In this document: one piece after another, positions 33,798-41,901 of the stretch
Position numbering within the stretch: position 1 is the stretch's first letter
Layout: each line of letters opens with the position of its first letter
DNA from: Syntrophaceae bacterium
Lineage (GTDB): Bacteria > Desulfobacterota > Syntrophia > Syntrophales > PHBD01
DNA: 64,000 nucleotides
Direction of reading: 5' to 3'
Assembly (NCBI GenBank): GCA_013177825.1
Contig: JABLXX010000001.1
Coordinates: 124,001 to 188,000, forward strand
Notes under the pieces: model-generated
Database searches by the model: none
What the model was told of the DNA's origin: nothing
What the model saw: the letters and a program-made list of their open reading frames with translations, nothing else
Program-made: the position numbers and the translations under genes

Positions 33798-34112
33798 CTA
33801 AACGATGCGCGTGACGGGGATTTTTTCTATCCCCTCGAGTATCTCATATCGGTTTTCGTCGATTTTATTTACTCTGCTTCCCTGCGCTGTGATCAACTTA
33901 AGCATGCCTGGGATTTCTTGGGGTTCCGCCCCAAACTCTTCGGAGATATGAAAATCCTGCATAATAATAATGGAATAGACCTTTCCCGATGCGTCAACCG
34001 CCTTAAACCTTCCAACCTGACGTGTTACTTTCTTGTTCATTTTATCCCACTCCTTCAACAGCACGGTGATCTTCTGGCGGGCTGTCGCCTCTTGAATCGG
34101 CGCAATCACCAA
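33798..34112 (-). CDS. Hypothetical cargo protein
   Basis: The frame is open from 34112 (104 residues), but the ordered part probably begins at the Met near 34040 (MNKKVTRQVGRFKAVDASGK), giving about 80 residues of beta-strand-rich sequence (YSIIIMQDFHISE, RYEILEG). Unknown function. It lies 63 nt upstream of the lipoprotein gene on the same strand. Confidence 0.5.
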   Translation of the reverse strand: MVIAPIQEATARQKITVLLKEWDKMNKKVTRQVGRFKAVDASGKVYSIIIMQDFHISEEFGAEPQEIPGMLKLITAQGSRVNKIDENRYEILEGIEKIPVTRIV

Positions 34113-34366
34113 CAGGGCCGGATCCGGCGGTCCTGCTGGCTACGTAACCTGCGGCAACGGCCGGTACATATCCGAGGGAGCCCTGGCCGTACCCACTTCA
34201 TGGTGCCGTTACTGTCGTGATGGTGATTGAAAATGAAGCTGGACATGCCGCCGGATCCGCTCATAGTACCTTAATGCTGCTTCACAAGAGGGAATGCTTT
34301 CACATCGCAGGTCCGGGCTGCAGAAAGAATTTCTAAAGAAGACGCTACGCCGCTCTTTTTCCGCTG

Positions 34367-34735
34367 TCAAGAAGTGCTTTCCGCCTTGCCGGACGGTACA
34401 TCCGGAGTCATGTCCTGGTGGAATTCCACAGCGATTATCTTTCCTGTCTCATCCTGAATCAGTTTCGCCTGAATAGAAAGATCGGACTGAAACCCTACTG
34501 ATTTTAGATATTCGCGTTCAGCGAACCGATGAAGTTGTTGGACGGTTTTAGCCAAGACGACGATTTTCTTTGATCCATACTGATATTCAACTTTGACGAG
34601 ATCTCTTGTTTTGATGTCACGGATGGATTGGGCTCTGATTTCTGCACCCGAAGGAATGCCCTGCAGCTTTAGAAAATTCCGCTCAACGGCCCGATGAAGG
34701 TCCCGAAGCTTGCCGACCGAGAGAACGTGGTTCAT
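34367..34735 (-). CDS. Hypothetical protein with internal duplication
   Basis: This 122-residue protein is made of two related halves of about 50 residues. LHRAVERNFLKLQGIPSGAE...VKVEYQ (first) aligns with LHRFAEREYLKSVGFQSDLS...IAVEFH (second): one helix with a conserved LHR...E..(F/Y)LK core, then two strands. Function unknown. It is an orphan minus-strand cargo gene in the decayed part of element 2. Confidence 0.6.
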   Translation of the reverse strand: MNHVLSVGKLRDLHRAVERNFLKLQGIPSGAEIRAQSIRDIKTRDLVKVEYQYGSKKIVVLAKTVQQLHRFAEREYLKSVGFQSDLSIQAKLIQDETGKIIAVEFHQDMTPDVPSGKAESTS

Positions 34736-35280
34736 TTCGTCGCTCCGATGAATGGTTGTAATAATTACGGCAACAACGAATGATCATTAATTTATGACTG
34801 CGTATTATGTCATATGTGACATATCACGCAAAAGCCATCTTTGAACAGCGAAAAACTGATGGGAATGCGCGGTGGCTGAGTTCAAGAACAGGCAAGCTTC
34901 GCCCCCTTACTGCCTTAAAACAACCCCAAGAAACGGGGCTAAGCATGGAAACAATGCGTAGAGACCACCCCGAAAGAAACGGTAGCAGCTGCGCTACAGG
35001 GGTGCTGTGAGGAGATCAGGACCCCGGGCGAAGGTGTTGACCCGTCCGGGCGGGACAAAACGTCCTAGAGGCGAATTTCATCTTGACACAGGGGCCGGAT
35101 TCGGTAATCTGAAGGCGCTCACATCTTAACCGGGAGGCCTGCACCGTTATGCAGCCGTTTTTGTTTGTGGCAGAGACTACAATCTGGTCATTGGACTCGG
35201 GTAGCAGTAATGCCCCGGCCCCCGTTAAGAGGGTGAGCGGTCCAATGGCCTTTTTGCGTCTATGGAGGGAGGGGCGAACA

Positions 35281-35736
35281 GTGACCAGAGACGAAAAAAA
35301 GCTCAGGGGGGATCTCGAAAAGATCAATGGGGAAATCGAGGAAAAAGGGCTTTCCATAGATACCAGCCAGCGGCGGTTCAAGCTTAAAAGTAGGTTAGAA
35401 GCGGAAATTAATTATAAAAAGAACAAAGAAGAGCTTCGTTCGAAAATCGATGAAATGCTCGCTGAAACGGATCGAAGGATAAGCAGGGACTCAATTTATT
35501 TCATGTGCAGAATGCTCCAAGTTGGATATGGCTCATTCCTCGAAAAACGTGCAGAATACGCAAGGGCTCCAATCACCCACGTAGAAACAAATGAAACTCC
35601 CACAGAAAAAGGACTTATGACCATTCGTGGCGGAAAATATGTGCCAAAGCCCTCAAAGGCTAAAGTGGGGATCCTGTCAGACGAATTTCTCGCCTGGAAA
35701 AAGGAGCATGAGGAATCCCCCGCGCCAAACGATTGA
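35281..35736 (+). CDS. Charged helical hypothetical protein
   Basis: GTG 35281 follows GGAGGGAGG and gives 151 residues. An N-terminal coiled coil (RDEKKLRGDLEKINGEIEEK, SRLEAEINYKKNKEELRSK) leads to a C-terminal part with TNETPTEKGLMTIRGGKYVP. The frame extends upstream to 35149 without support. Unknown; it pairs with the next gene 36 nt downstream. Confidence 0.58.
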   Translation: MTRDEKKLRGDLEKINGEIEEKGLSIDTSQRRFKLKSRLEAEINYKKNKEELRSKIDEMLAETDRRISRDSIYFMCRMLQVGYGSFLEKRAEYARAPITHVETNETPTEKGLMTIRGGKYVPKPSKAKVGILSDEFLAWKKEHEESPAPND

Positions 35737-35771
35737 AAAAGCACAGGAATTTGCATCTATGGAGGTGAATC

Positions 35772-36134
35772 ATGTCGTTGTCATTTCTTTGCTCAAGGGA
35801 ACATCTAAAAAAGTTTCTTACGGGTTGCATCGACTGTGAGGAAAAAAGGATCAAGACTTATGAAGATTTCCTCAAAAGGCGGTGGCGTGGGGAGCCCAGC
35901 GCGGAAGCAGTAAAGATAGAGAAAGAATCGAAAGAAAGAACCAGGAACGCAATAAAATTTTCCAGGGAGCTTATCAAGAAATGGCGGAATGACTATCAGC
36001 AATGTTGTGGACATGAATACGGGAAAGAAAAGGTGAACAAGCAAACGGAGCGAAGGAAGTTTATAGTGATCCAGGGCGGCCTTCGGTCTTCGGAAGGGCA
36101 CGTTACATCCCCCGCGCCCAACGGGTCACAATGA
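35772..36134 (+). CDS. Charged hypothetical protein
   Basis: This 120-residue, Lys/Glu/Arg-rich protein has GGAGGTGA ahead of its ATG. It starts MSLSFLCSREHLKKFLTGCI and is largely helical. The last intact reading frame of element 2, it is followed 50 nt later by a strong terminator. Unknown function. Confidence 0.58.
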   Translation: MSLSFLCSREHLKKFLTGCIDCEEKRIKTYEDFLKRRWRGEPSAEAVKIEKESKERTRNAIKFSRELIKKWRNDYQQCCGHEYGKEKVNKQTERRKFIVIQGGLRSSEGHVTSPAPNGSQ

Positions 36135-36184
36135 ACTTGCACAATAGGGGGCCGTCCCGATCTTCGAAGGTGACCAAGGCGAGA

Positions 36185-36213
36185 GGCGGGAGCGATCCCG
36201 CCTTTTTCTTTTT
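36185..36213 (+). terminator. Rho-independent terminator at the right end of element 2
   Basis: GGCGGGA and TCCCGCC (36185-36191, 36196-36202) pair across a GCGA loop and are followed by TTTTTCTTTTT. It closes the plus-strand genes of the element. Confidence 0.85.
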
Positions 36214-36245
36214 GCCGGCTCATGGCAAAAATGGGGGGAGGGTAG

Positions 36246-36262
36246 GGCGATATGGGGTACAT
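36246..36262 (+). repeat. Putative arm-type sites of element 2, right end
   Basis: GGGGTACATT followed by GGGGGTAT repeats the pattern seen at 21175-21193 with two extra bases between halves. It supports placing the element boundary just downstream. Confidence 0.4.
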
Positions 36263-36533
36263 TTGGGGGTATCAGTGATTTCTGCCATTGTGATTAGATA
36301 ACGATACCGGATAGATACGGTCTAAATGCGATGGACGCCCCGGACAAAAGTTTTCATGTTCACGATGGGTCTCGCCGCTCATCATCTTCTCATGATCCGG
36401 TCGCCGGAAATGCTGGTTTTGAATGGACCCCGAAGCCGGTCGGACACGCTCGATCTGGACACCGTTTCTTGTACCAGATTAACGGGCTTTTCCCGGATCA
36501 TCCGATCGTAGAGAACAGGGGAATCAAATTTCC

Positions 36534-36893
36534 ATGACGGCATATGGGCTCATAGGACTCGGCATTGTTCTGTATATCGTCACAATCATCCTGCTGTTCA
36601 AGGATTCCCGTCGCGGTTACGGCACGACGATGGGAGGAGACATGCTTGCGGGCGGCCTGTGGGCGTTTGGTTCGATCTTTCTGGCTCCGGGAATCTGCCT
36701 CGCAGGCGGTCTGTCCCTGCCGTGGGTTTTGCCTCTTGCCGTAGTCCTGTACCTGGCGGGTCTGCCGTGCCGGGCGGCGGTTTCCAGGCTGGGAATGAAA
36801 TACGGGAAGCCGGCGCCCGGTCCGCAGCCTTCCGGCTTCGCGGAGTATGTCCGGCGGACCGAATCGATGCGGGATGGAGAACGGAAACAATAA
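36534..36893 (+). CDS. Small membrane protein
   Basis: This 119-residue protein has three likely TM segments (about 5-22, 38-60, 63-80) and a polar tail ending DGERKQ. It returns to host-like GC. The stop lies 39 nt before the amidohydrolase start, so they may share a transcript. No family recognised. Confidence 0.6.
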   Translation: MTAYGLIGLGIVLYIVTIILLFKDSRRGYGTTMGGDMLAGGLWAFGSIFLAPGICLAGGLSLPWVLPLAVVLYLAGLPCRAAVSRLGMKYGKPAPGPQPSGFAEYVRRTESMRDGERKQ

Positions 36894-36931
36894 GCATCCT
36901 GTCTGAAACGGGTATAATGAGGAGAGGGCTG

Positions 36932-38308
36932 ATGATGAAAAAACGGCTTTGCCTGCCGGTTCTATCCATTCTTCTCTGTTTGATGTTTCCATTTTCAGCC
37001 ATGGCGCAATCGGTGCCCGATCCCGATCTTGTGGCTGCCATCGCCGGAATCAAGGCGATCGACAATCACGCCCATCCGTTGCGGGTCTTGAAGGAAGGCG
37101 AACGGGACACTGAATGGGGCGAGTTGAGCTATCATACCCTGTCGGCGGCAACCTCCGATCCGAGTGAAGAAATTCCGCTGGTTCCTTTCCGGCTGCGGCC
37201 GGAAAGTCCGGAATACGTTGCCGTCTGGAAAGAGCTTTATGGAGTATCTCTCGGCAGGGTCCCGAAAGAATTCATTCGGGAGGTGATCCGGACCAAGAAA
37301 CGGATCATGCGGGAGCAGGGGGACAATTACCCTGCCTGGGTCCTTGATAAAATCGGCGTGGAAACCATGCTCGCCAACCGCACGGCCATGGACCGCAGCC
37401 TGCCTGCTACCCGTTTCCGCTGGGTCCCGTATGCCGACGCCTTGATGTTTCCACTCTCCAACCAGGAAGCCAAGGTGACGAGGCCGGATCTTGCCTCCTC
37501 TTATGAAGGTCTGGAGCGGCTGCGCGCGTCCTTTCTGAAGGACCTGGGAATCTCCCGGTTGCCCTCCAGCCTGAAGGACTACCTGTCCATGGTTGTCACC
37601 CCGTCACTGGAGCGCCAGAAGCAGGGAGGCGCCGTGGCTGTGAAATTCCTGACCGCCTACCTGCGCCCGCTGGAAGTATCGAATCCTTCGGCGGAGCAGG
37701 CTGGGCGTGTCTATGAGGGGTATGTTCGGGGGGGCAAACCGACGGGCAGGGAATACGGAACGCTGCAGGATTACCTGTTTCGCTACATCTGTCGGGAAGC
37801 CGGCAGGCTCGGCATGGCTGTCCATATCCACACGGGCTTCGGCATCGGCCAGTATTTCGACGTGGTCGGCTCCAACCCCCTTCTTCTGGAATCCGTCTTT
37901 AACGACCCGGACCTGCGAAAGACCCGGTTCGTCATTATCCATGGGGGATGGCCGTTTGCGAAGCAAACCGCCGCCATGCTGCTTAAGCCGAATGTATACG
38001 CCGATTTCTCCGCCATCGACTTTCTCCTTTATCCACGCGAGGTTGGCGACGTGCTCCGGAGCTGGCTGGAGATCGCGCCCGACAAGGTCCTGTTCGGGAC
38101 CGACGGCTTTGAACTCGATCCGAACATGCTCTTTGTGAACTGGGAGGAATTCTCGTGCCTGGGTACCAGGAGTGCGCGGCAGGCCCTGGCGCTCGCGCTC
38201 ACGGATATGAAGCAGGACGGCGAAATCACCCATGAGGAGGCCTTGGTGATTGCCCGGAAAGTACTTCGCGAAAATGCAATCCGGATTTATGGACTGGTGA
38301 GCCGATGA
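36932..38308 (+). CDS. Secreted amidohydrolase-family metal-dependent hydrolase
   Basis: This 458-residue protein has a signal peptide LCLPVLSILLCLMFPFSAMA (cleavage near residue 26) and the amidohydrolase_2 metal site DNHAHPL (HxH). HIHTGFG, IIHGGWP and FGTDGFE follow as the usual His, His and Asp positions. It probably hydrolyses or decarboxylates a small carboxylate in the periplasm; substrate unknown. The start is one of two adjacent ATGs (36932/36935) behind GGAGAGG. A TATAAT hexamer lies at 36912 but its -35 is unclear. Confidence 0.82.
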   Translation: MMKKRLCLPVLSILLCLMFPFSAMAQSVPDPDLVAAIAGIKAIDNHAHPLRVLKEGERDTEWGELSYHTLSAATSDPSEEIPLVPFRLRPESPEYVAVWKELYGVSLGRVPKEFIREVIRTKKRIMREQGDNYPAWVLDKIGVETMLANRTAMDRSLPATRFRWVPYADALMFPLSNQEAKVTRPDLASSYEGLERLRASFLKDLGISRLPSSLKDYLSMVVTPSLERQKQGGAVAVKFLTAYLRPLEVSNPSAEQAGRVYEGYVRGGKPTGREYGTLQDYLFRYICREAGRLGMAVHIHTGFGIGQYFDVVGSNPLLLESVFNDPDLRKTRFVIIHGGWPFAKQTAAMLLKPNVYADFSAIDFLLYPREVGDVLRSWLEIAPDKVLFGTDGFELDPNMLFVNWEEFSCLGTRSARQALALALTDMKQDGEITHEEALVIARKVLRENAIRIYGLVSR

Positions 38309-38393
38309 GTGTTTATGCCCGCTGACCTGCACCCGAAAAGCGGCAGCGAGGAGTGGAGTTTACCGGATATCGCTGGAGCGACGATGAGGGAAC

Positions 38394-38552
38394 ATGGAGA
38401 CGGCGACATTAATGATCAGCCTTCTTTTTGCGGTTCTTGCCATTGCCATTGTCGTGGCCATTTCAAGGTGGGTATTCAGGATCAACGATATCATCGACGG
38501 GATGGACAAAGTAATCGAACTGCTTGAAAGGCAGATCCGCCTACGGGAATAG
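38394..38552 (+). CDS. Small single-TM protein (52 aa)
   Basis: ATG 38394 follows GAGGG. The product has one TM segment (MISLLFAVLAIAIVVAI) and an amphipathic tail INDIIDGMDKVIELLERQIR. Size and form resemble small inner-membrane proteins. It reads in the direction of the amidohydrolase. Confidence 0.55.
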   Translation: METATLMISLLFAVLAIAIVVAISRWVFRINDIIDGMDKVIELLERQIRLRE

Positions 38553-38692
38553 GACATTGGGATGGAAATCGGGGCGTGATCTTTCCGACGGCCGGCTTTA
38601 CAGGTTTTCATTCAAGGACATGATATGATGGGAGGCATGTCCAGCTTACCTTTTTTACAGTCCGGACCACGGAGGTATTTGCTTACAAATCG

Positions 38693-39614
38693 GTATTAAT
38701 TTTAGGTAATTGATCCTGTGCTGGCACCTGTGATAAGGGTGCCTCATGGACTTAACTAGTTATCATAATGTAATATCCAGCGAGAGCAAAGCCAGAAAAT
38801 ATCTGCTGGGAAAAAGCTTCAAAAACCATCAACGGTTTTGCCCTCGCTGCCGGCAACGCAAGTTATACAAGTTAAGCGACGAAAGGTACCGATGCTCCCG
38901 TTGTGAATATACGTTCCATGACTTCTCTGGTCGCTGGATTAATCATGGTCGTCTAACCTGCGTGCAATGGTTGTCGATCCTCAAGCTCTTTGAACTGGAA
39001 GTATCTGTCCGGAAGATGTCCCAGCAGATGAAGATGTCCTACAAGGCTGTTTATGGAGCCGTGAGCACGATCCGGATGGCCATTTTGAATCATGCAGCCG
39101 ACGCCGATGTTCTCCTGGGCGGTGAGATCGAACTGGATGAGTCCTACTTCGGAGGCCGACGGAAAGGCAACCGGGGCCGTGGAGCCGCCGGGAAGGTTCC
39201 CGTGTTCGGCATCCTGGAGAGGAAAGGCGTCGTCCAGGTCAGTGTTGTCCCGAATGTCACGGCAGAGACCTTGCTGGGTCTCACCGTCAAGAAGGTTCGC
39301 AGGGGAAGCGTCGTTTATACTGACAAGTTCAGGAGTTACGACAGCCTGATGTTCTGCGGATACCGGCATCTGAAAGTGGACCATGGAAAGTACTTCTCTT
39401 CCGGTAAGGTCACCATCAACGGATTGGAGGGGTTCTGGAGTTGGGCCAAGGAGAGACTGATCAAGCATCATGGCGTCTCCAAGGAACAGTTCCCTCTTTA
39501 TTTGAAAGAACTGGAGTTTCGATATAATAATCGCAACTCTGATATTTTCGACCAAGTTGCTACTTTTCTCTGCGATCTTGTGCCAAAATGGGACTAATTA
39601 CCTAATTTTAATAC
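38693..39614 (+). mobile_element. IS1595-type insertion sequence (ISXO2-like transposase)
   Basis: The 922-bp element is bounded by imperfect inverted repeats of about 36 bp (38693-38728 and 39579-39614), sharing GTATTAA, TAGGTAATT and, further in, TGGCAC at the same offset. A single intact transposase gene fills the interior. I do not see a clear 8-bp target duplication, so the insertion is old or the flank has changed. Confidence 0.85.
38746..39597 (+). CDS. IS1595-family transposase
   Basis: In this 283-residue protein an N-terminal zinc ribbon (CPRCRQ and, 22 residues on, CSRCEYTF) precedes the ISXO2-like DDE domain. Its motifs are GGEIELDESYFGG, VYTDKFRSYDSL, and NGLEGFWSWAKERLIKHHGV with the final acidic residue, then ELEFRYNNR. 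The reading frame is intact, so the element may still be active. Confidence 0.93.
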   Translation: MDLTSYHNVISSESKARKYLLGKSFKNHQRFCPRCRQRKLYKLSDERYRCSRCEYTFHDFSGRWINHGRLTCVQWLSILKLFELEVSVRKMSQQMKMSYKAVYGAVSTIRMAILNHAADADVLLGGEIELDESYFGGRRKGNRGRGAAGKVPVFGILERKGVVQVSVVPNVTAETLLGLTVKKVRRGSVVYTDKFRSYDSLMFCGYRHLKVDHGKYFSSGKVTINGLEGFWSWAKERLIKHHGVSKEQFPLYLKELEFRYNNRNSDIFDQVATFLCDLVPKWD

Positions 39615-39973
39615 TTATATTCATTGATAAAACTTTTTGAAAATAACCATGTTTCAGTACGTGTGTATGTGGTCGATACGGTATCGTCTTCCGGATGGAA
39701 CATATTATACCGCTCACAAACCGACTGTTTCAGTGTGTCATTATCCAAATCACGATCTTGCCTGTTCTTGTCGAGATAATTATCAATTACTTTCTCTCTT
39801 ATTATTATCTGGATTTTCTTGGACCGTTTATCCGGTCGCATAGGATCGCTTTCAAGTTTCCAGTCGACTTGTATTACATAGTCATTATCTGCATAACGTG
39901 AAGCAATCCAAGCGTTTGTCGGAAATATCGGTGTTATGAGCTTGACCCATTGATCCAAAAGATCTTCAGCCAT
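39608..39973 (-). CDS. AT-rich orphan protein, 3' end clipped by the IS
   Basis: This 121-residue protein begins MAEDLLDQWVKLITPIFPTN, then WIASRYADNDYVIQVDWKLE, and ends SKSFINEYKY. Its stop codon lies inside the inverted repeat of the IS (39608-39614), so the native C-terminus has probably been lost. It overlaps the upstream gene by 8 nt and shares its AT-rich composition. No family recognised. Confidence 0.6.
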   Translation of the reverse strand: MAEDLLDQWVKLITPIFPTNAWIASRYADNDYVIQVDWKLESDPMRPDKRSKKIQIIIREKVIDNYLDKNRQDRDLDNDTLKQSVCERYNMFHPEDDTVSTTYTRTETWLFSKSFINEYKY

Positions 39974-40298
39974 TTTTTTCCCTTTTGGCTGATTGCTTCT
40001 CCCCGATTATCTTTATCTTCTTGTTCCATCCGGTCCTGTCCGTCCGCACATTTCTGCAGTTTTTTTTATACTGTAGTTTAAAGATAATTCGCCCCACGTA
40101 CTCTCCCTCTTCCTGAATCCTGTATCCTAATACCGTCCCTCCATAAAAAGAAGGTTCATCGCGCGTTTTATGAAAATAAATATCACCGCCAACAAGTTCC
40201 TTTGCATTATTTTCATCCAGATTCCACCAACCACTTTCCCATACATTTTCGTCGATTTTGACGAAATTATTCATTTGCTCAATAATGTGTATGTCCAT
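39966..40298 (-). CDS. AT-rich orphan protein
   Basis: This 110-residue protein starts MDIHIIEQMNNFVKIDENVW, with ESGWWNLDENNAKELVGGDI and GGTVLGYRIQEEGEYVGRII, ending in a very basic tail. GGAG precedes ATG 40298; the frame opens at 40352. The compact Trp-rich, acidic-to-basic layout is seen in immunity and antitoxin-like proteins, which is only an analogy. It forms a two-gene unit with the clipped gene downstream. Confidence 0.6.
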   Translation of the reverse strand: MDIHIIEQMNNFVKIDENVWESGWWNLDENNAKELVGGDIYFHKTRDEPSFYGGTVLGYRIQEEGEYVGRIIFKLQYKKNCRNVRTDRTGWNKKIKIIGEKQSAKREKNG

Positions 40299-41227
40299 TT
40301 TTTTGTCTCCTTCGTTGACAAATAGGATGTATATGTTCCATGCTGACAGCAATTACGATCATAAATCAAAACCCCACCTCAAAATAAGAGACGGGGTTTA
40401 AATAGGTTTTCCAACCCCCTATATAGGGCCGGAATTAGTGTTAATAAATGTCTTTTATTTCTTCGTATTCAGCATCTGCCCTATTGTTCCAAAAGTCAAG
40501 GTATTTCTTTTTCATATGTCTGTACTCTGATCTGCAGCATTTTTTTGATATTAAATCATTTCAGTGATGCGCAACTTTAATTCTCTTAATATTGCAATAT
40601 TGCATTTATTTATAGGAACCCTGCAATCGCCTCTCTTGTTTCCCAGACTATATCGGGGCAAAGGTCCTGTTCCGTTCTGTTCGGTTTTTCCCGGAGGTGG
40701 ATGACCGGCTCGACGATGTGCAGACTCTTTCAGGCCAAGACTCGATTACAAGTACTCCAATCTGAACGTGAACAATCCTGCTGCTTGCATGGAAACGACG
40801 GGCCTGCGGCCTGGAAACCGGTCCGGGCCGGATACAACCACGTCGTGCTCGGTCCCTCGTCATGGGCGAACTGCCAGCGCTATATGCGTTCCAAAAATCA
40901 GCCCGGCTGGTGATGCGGCCTTACACTTCTCGAAATCCGGGCGGGCTGCCTGACGGTATACGCCGCTGATCAGCAGTGAATTGGAAATCGAGCCGCAATC
41001 ATTACGGATTGTCCGGCCTTTTATCTTCCGACGAACAAGGAATCGGTCGGCGCGGACGATTGCCCATCTGGAAAGGGATTCGGGATGTCCGGCAAAGACT
41101 GAATAGCCATCCCCATCATGCATCGGACAGTCACCGATGCTTTCCGGATCATTTGCAGAATCATTTTTCAGCAGGAATCGTATGGCCATATTCCTTCCTT
41201 TCGGACATCCATGCTGTCAACGGACTG
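40299..41227. other. Gene-poor transition between AT-rich unit and molybdenum module
   Basis: I see no convincing gene. Features are a hairpin AAACCCC/GGGGTTT near 40366-40400 (T-run on the minus strand), a 12-bp palindrome CCCTATATAGGG at 40417-40428, and a minus-strand open frame at 40860-41189 (109 residues) with little support. Confidence 0.45.
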
Positions 41228-41250
41228 CGTTATATTAAACATAGATATTC
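41228..41250 (+). promoter_or_regulatory. ModE-box-like site ahead of the ModE-type gene
   Basis: CGTTATAT...TAGATAT at 41228-41250 resembles the known ModE operator (CGNTATATA-N6-TANATANCG) with one base less between halves. It lies 18 nt before the ATG, a place suited to autorepression. The match is imperfect. Confidence 0.4.
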
Positions 41251-41267
41251 TTGAAGGCAGGTTAATC

Positions 41268-41681
41268 ATGGAGATAAAATTCAAACTCTGGATTGAACAG
41301 AATGGAATAACCCTGTTCGGTCATGGACTGGAAGAACTCTTGAAAGGCATCGACGAATACCAAAGCCTCTTCGGCGCCGCCAGAAAACTGAAGATGTCCT
41401 ATCGGGCGGCCTGGGGCAAAATCAAAGACGCTGAAAAACGCACGGGGATACAACTTGTCGTCACCAACGGCCGCAAGGGTATGCTTCTCACGGAAAATGC
41501 GCGAAGAATCGTTATGGAATTCGAGAATATGGAAAATAACATTAATCAACTGCTTCATGATTGCAGCAATTCATTTCCGATACCGGATCTTGGGGGCATG
41601 CAGAACGAATCACACCCCCTCCCCACCTCCAAAATGCTTGAGCATTCCCGTCTCCATATGCCTCACCGGGCATATGCATAA
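41268..41681 (+). CDS. ModE N-terminal-type winged-HTH regulator
   Basis: This 137-residue protein matches the DNA-binding half of ModE (LysR-like wHTH): KLWIEQNGITLFGHGLEELL, LFGAARKLKMSYRAAWGKIK, and GIQLVVTNGRKGMLLTENA. The molybdate-binding MOP domains are absent, so sensing may need another protein or it may act as a stand-alone regulator. A ModE-box-like site lies just upstream and a molybdopterin oxidoreductase operon just downstream, which fits local control of that operon. The frame is open from 41118, but homology starts at 41268. Confidence 0.82.
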   Translation: MEIKFKLWIEQNGITLFGHGLEELLKGIDEYQSLFGAARKLKMSYRAAWGKIKDAEKRTGIQLVVTNGRKGMLLTENARRIVMEFENMENNINQLLHDCSNSFPIPDLGGMQNESHPLPTSKMLEHSRLHMPHRAYA

Positions 41682-41718
41682 AGTTGCATAACCAACTGTA
41701 ATTATTACAAATTATAGC

Positions 41719-41807
41719 TTGACAATTCCCCCGGGAAGGCATACGCCGTAGTCGTCCGGTTCACAGGAACTGAAACCGGATCTCAGGTGTCGCCCTCGCC
41801 GGGCGGC
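41719..41807 (+). promoter_or_regulatory. Promoter-like site and structured leader of the oxidoreductase operon
   Basis: TTGACA at 41719-41724 has TACGCC 17 nt downstream, a poor -10 that would suit activator control. The leader that follows contains two hairpins: TCCGGTT/AACCGGA (41755-41761 with 41774-41780) and GTCGCCC/GGGCGGC (41789-41795 with 41801-41807, one G-T pair). A riboswitch is possible but not recognisable by eye. Confidence 0.35.
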
Positions 41808-41901
41808 AGAAAGATTGGGCATCGACTTTATTGCGGAGCGTCCGGAGAGCACAGGATCCGTCCATATCTCCGGAACGCGAGATTGCAGAGGAGGTTACAG
41901 G

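Larger units (their letters stand above)
21017..36347. mobile_element. Element 2: P4-integrase, phage-derived element with decayed right half
   Basis: The left end is the tRNA copy at 21017. The right end is inferred near 36.25-36.35 kb from a terminator at 36185 and a GGGGTAC/GGGGGTAT repeat at 36246-36262 that mirrors 21175-21193. No intact third copy of the tRNA 3' end is visible in the window; a degenerate match lies near 36328-36347 (about 14 of 20). Contents run from integrase and AlpA through replication-type genes, tail-type and tape-measure genes, then remnants and cargo. Capsid and large-terminase genes are missing. Confidence 0.65.

Noticed and set aside
40860-41189. 109-codon minus-strand frame upstream of the ModE-type gene
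   Set aside because: Isolated, no recognised motif; kept only as a mention in the gap entry.
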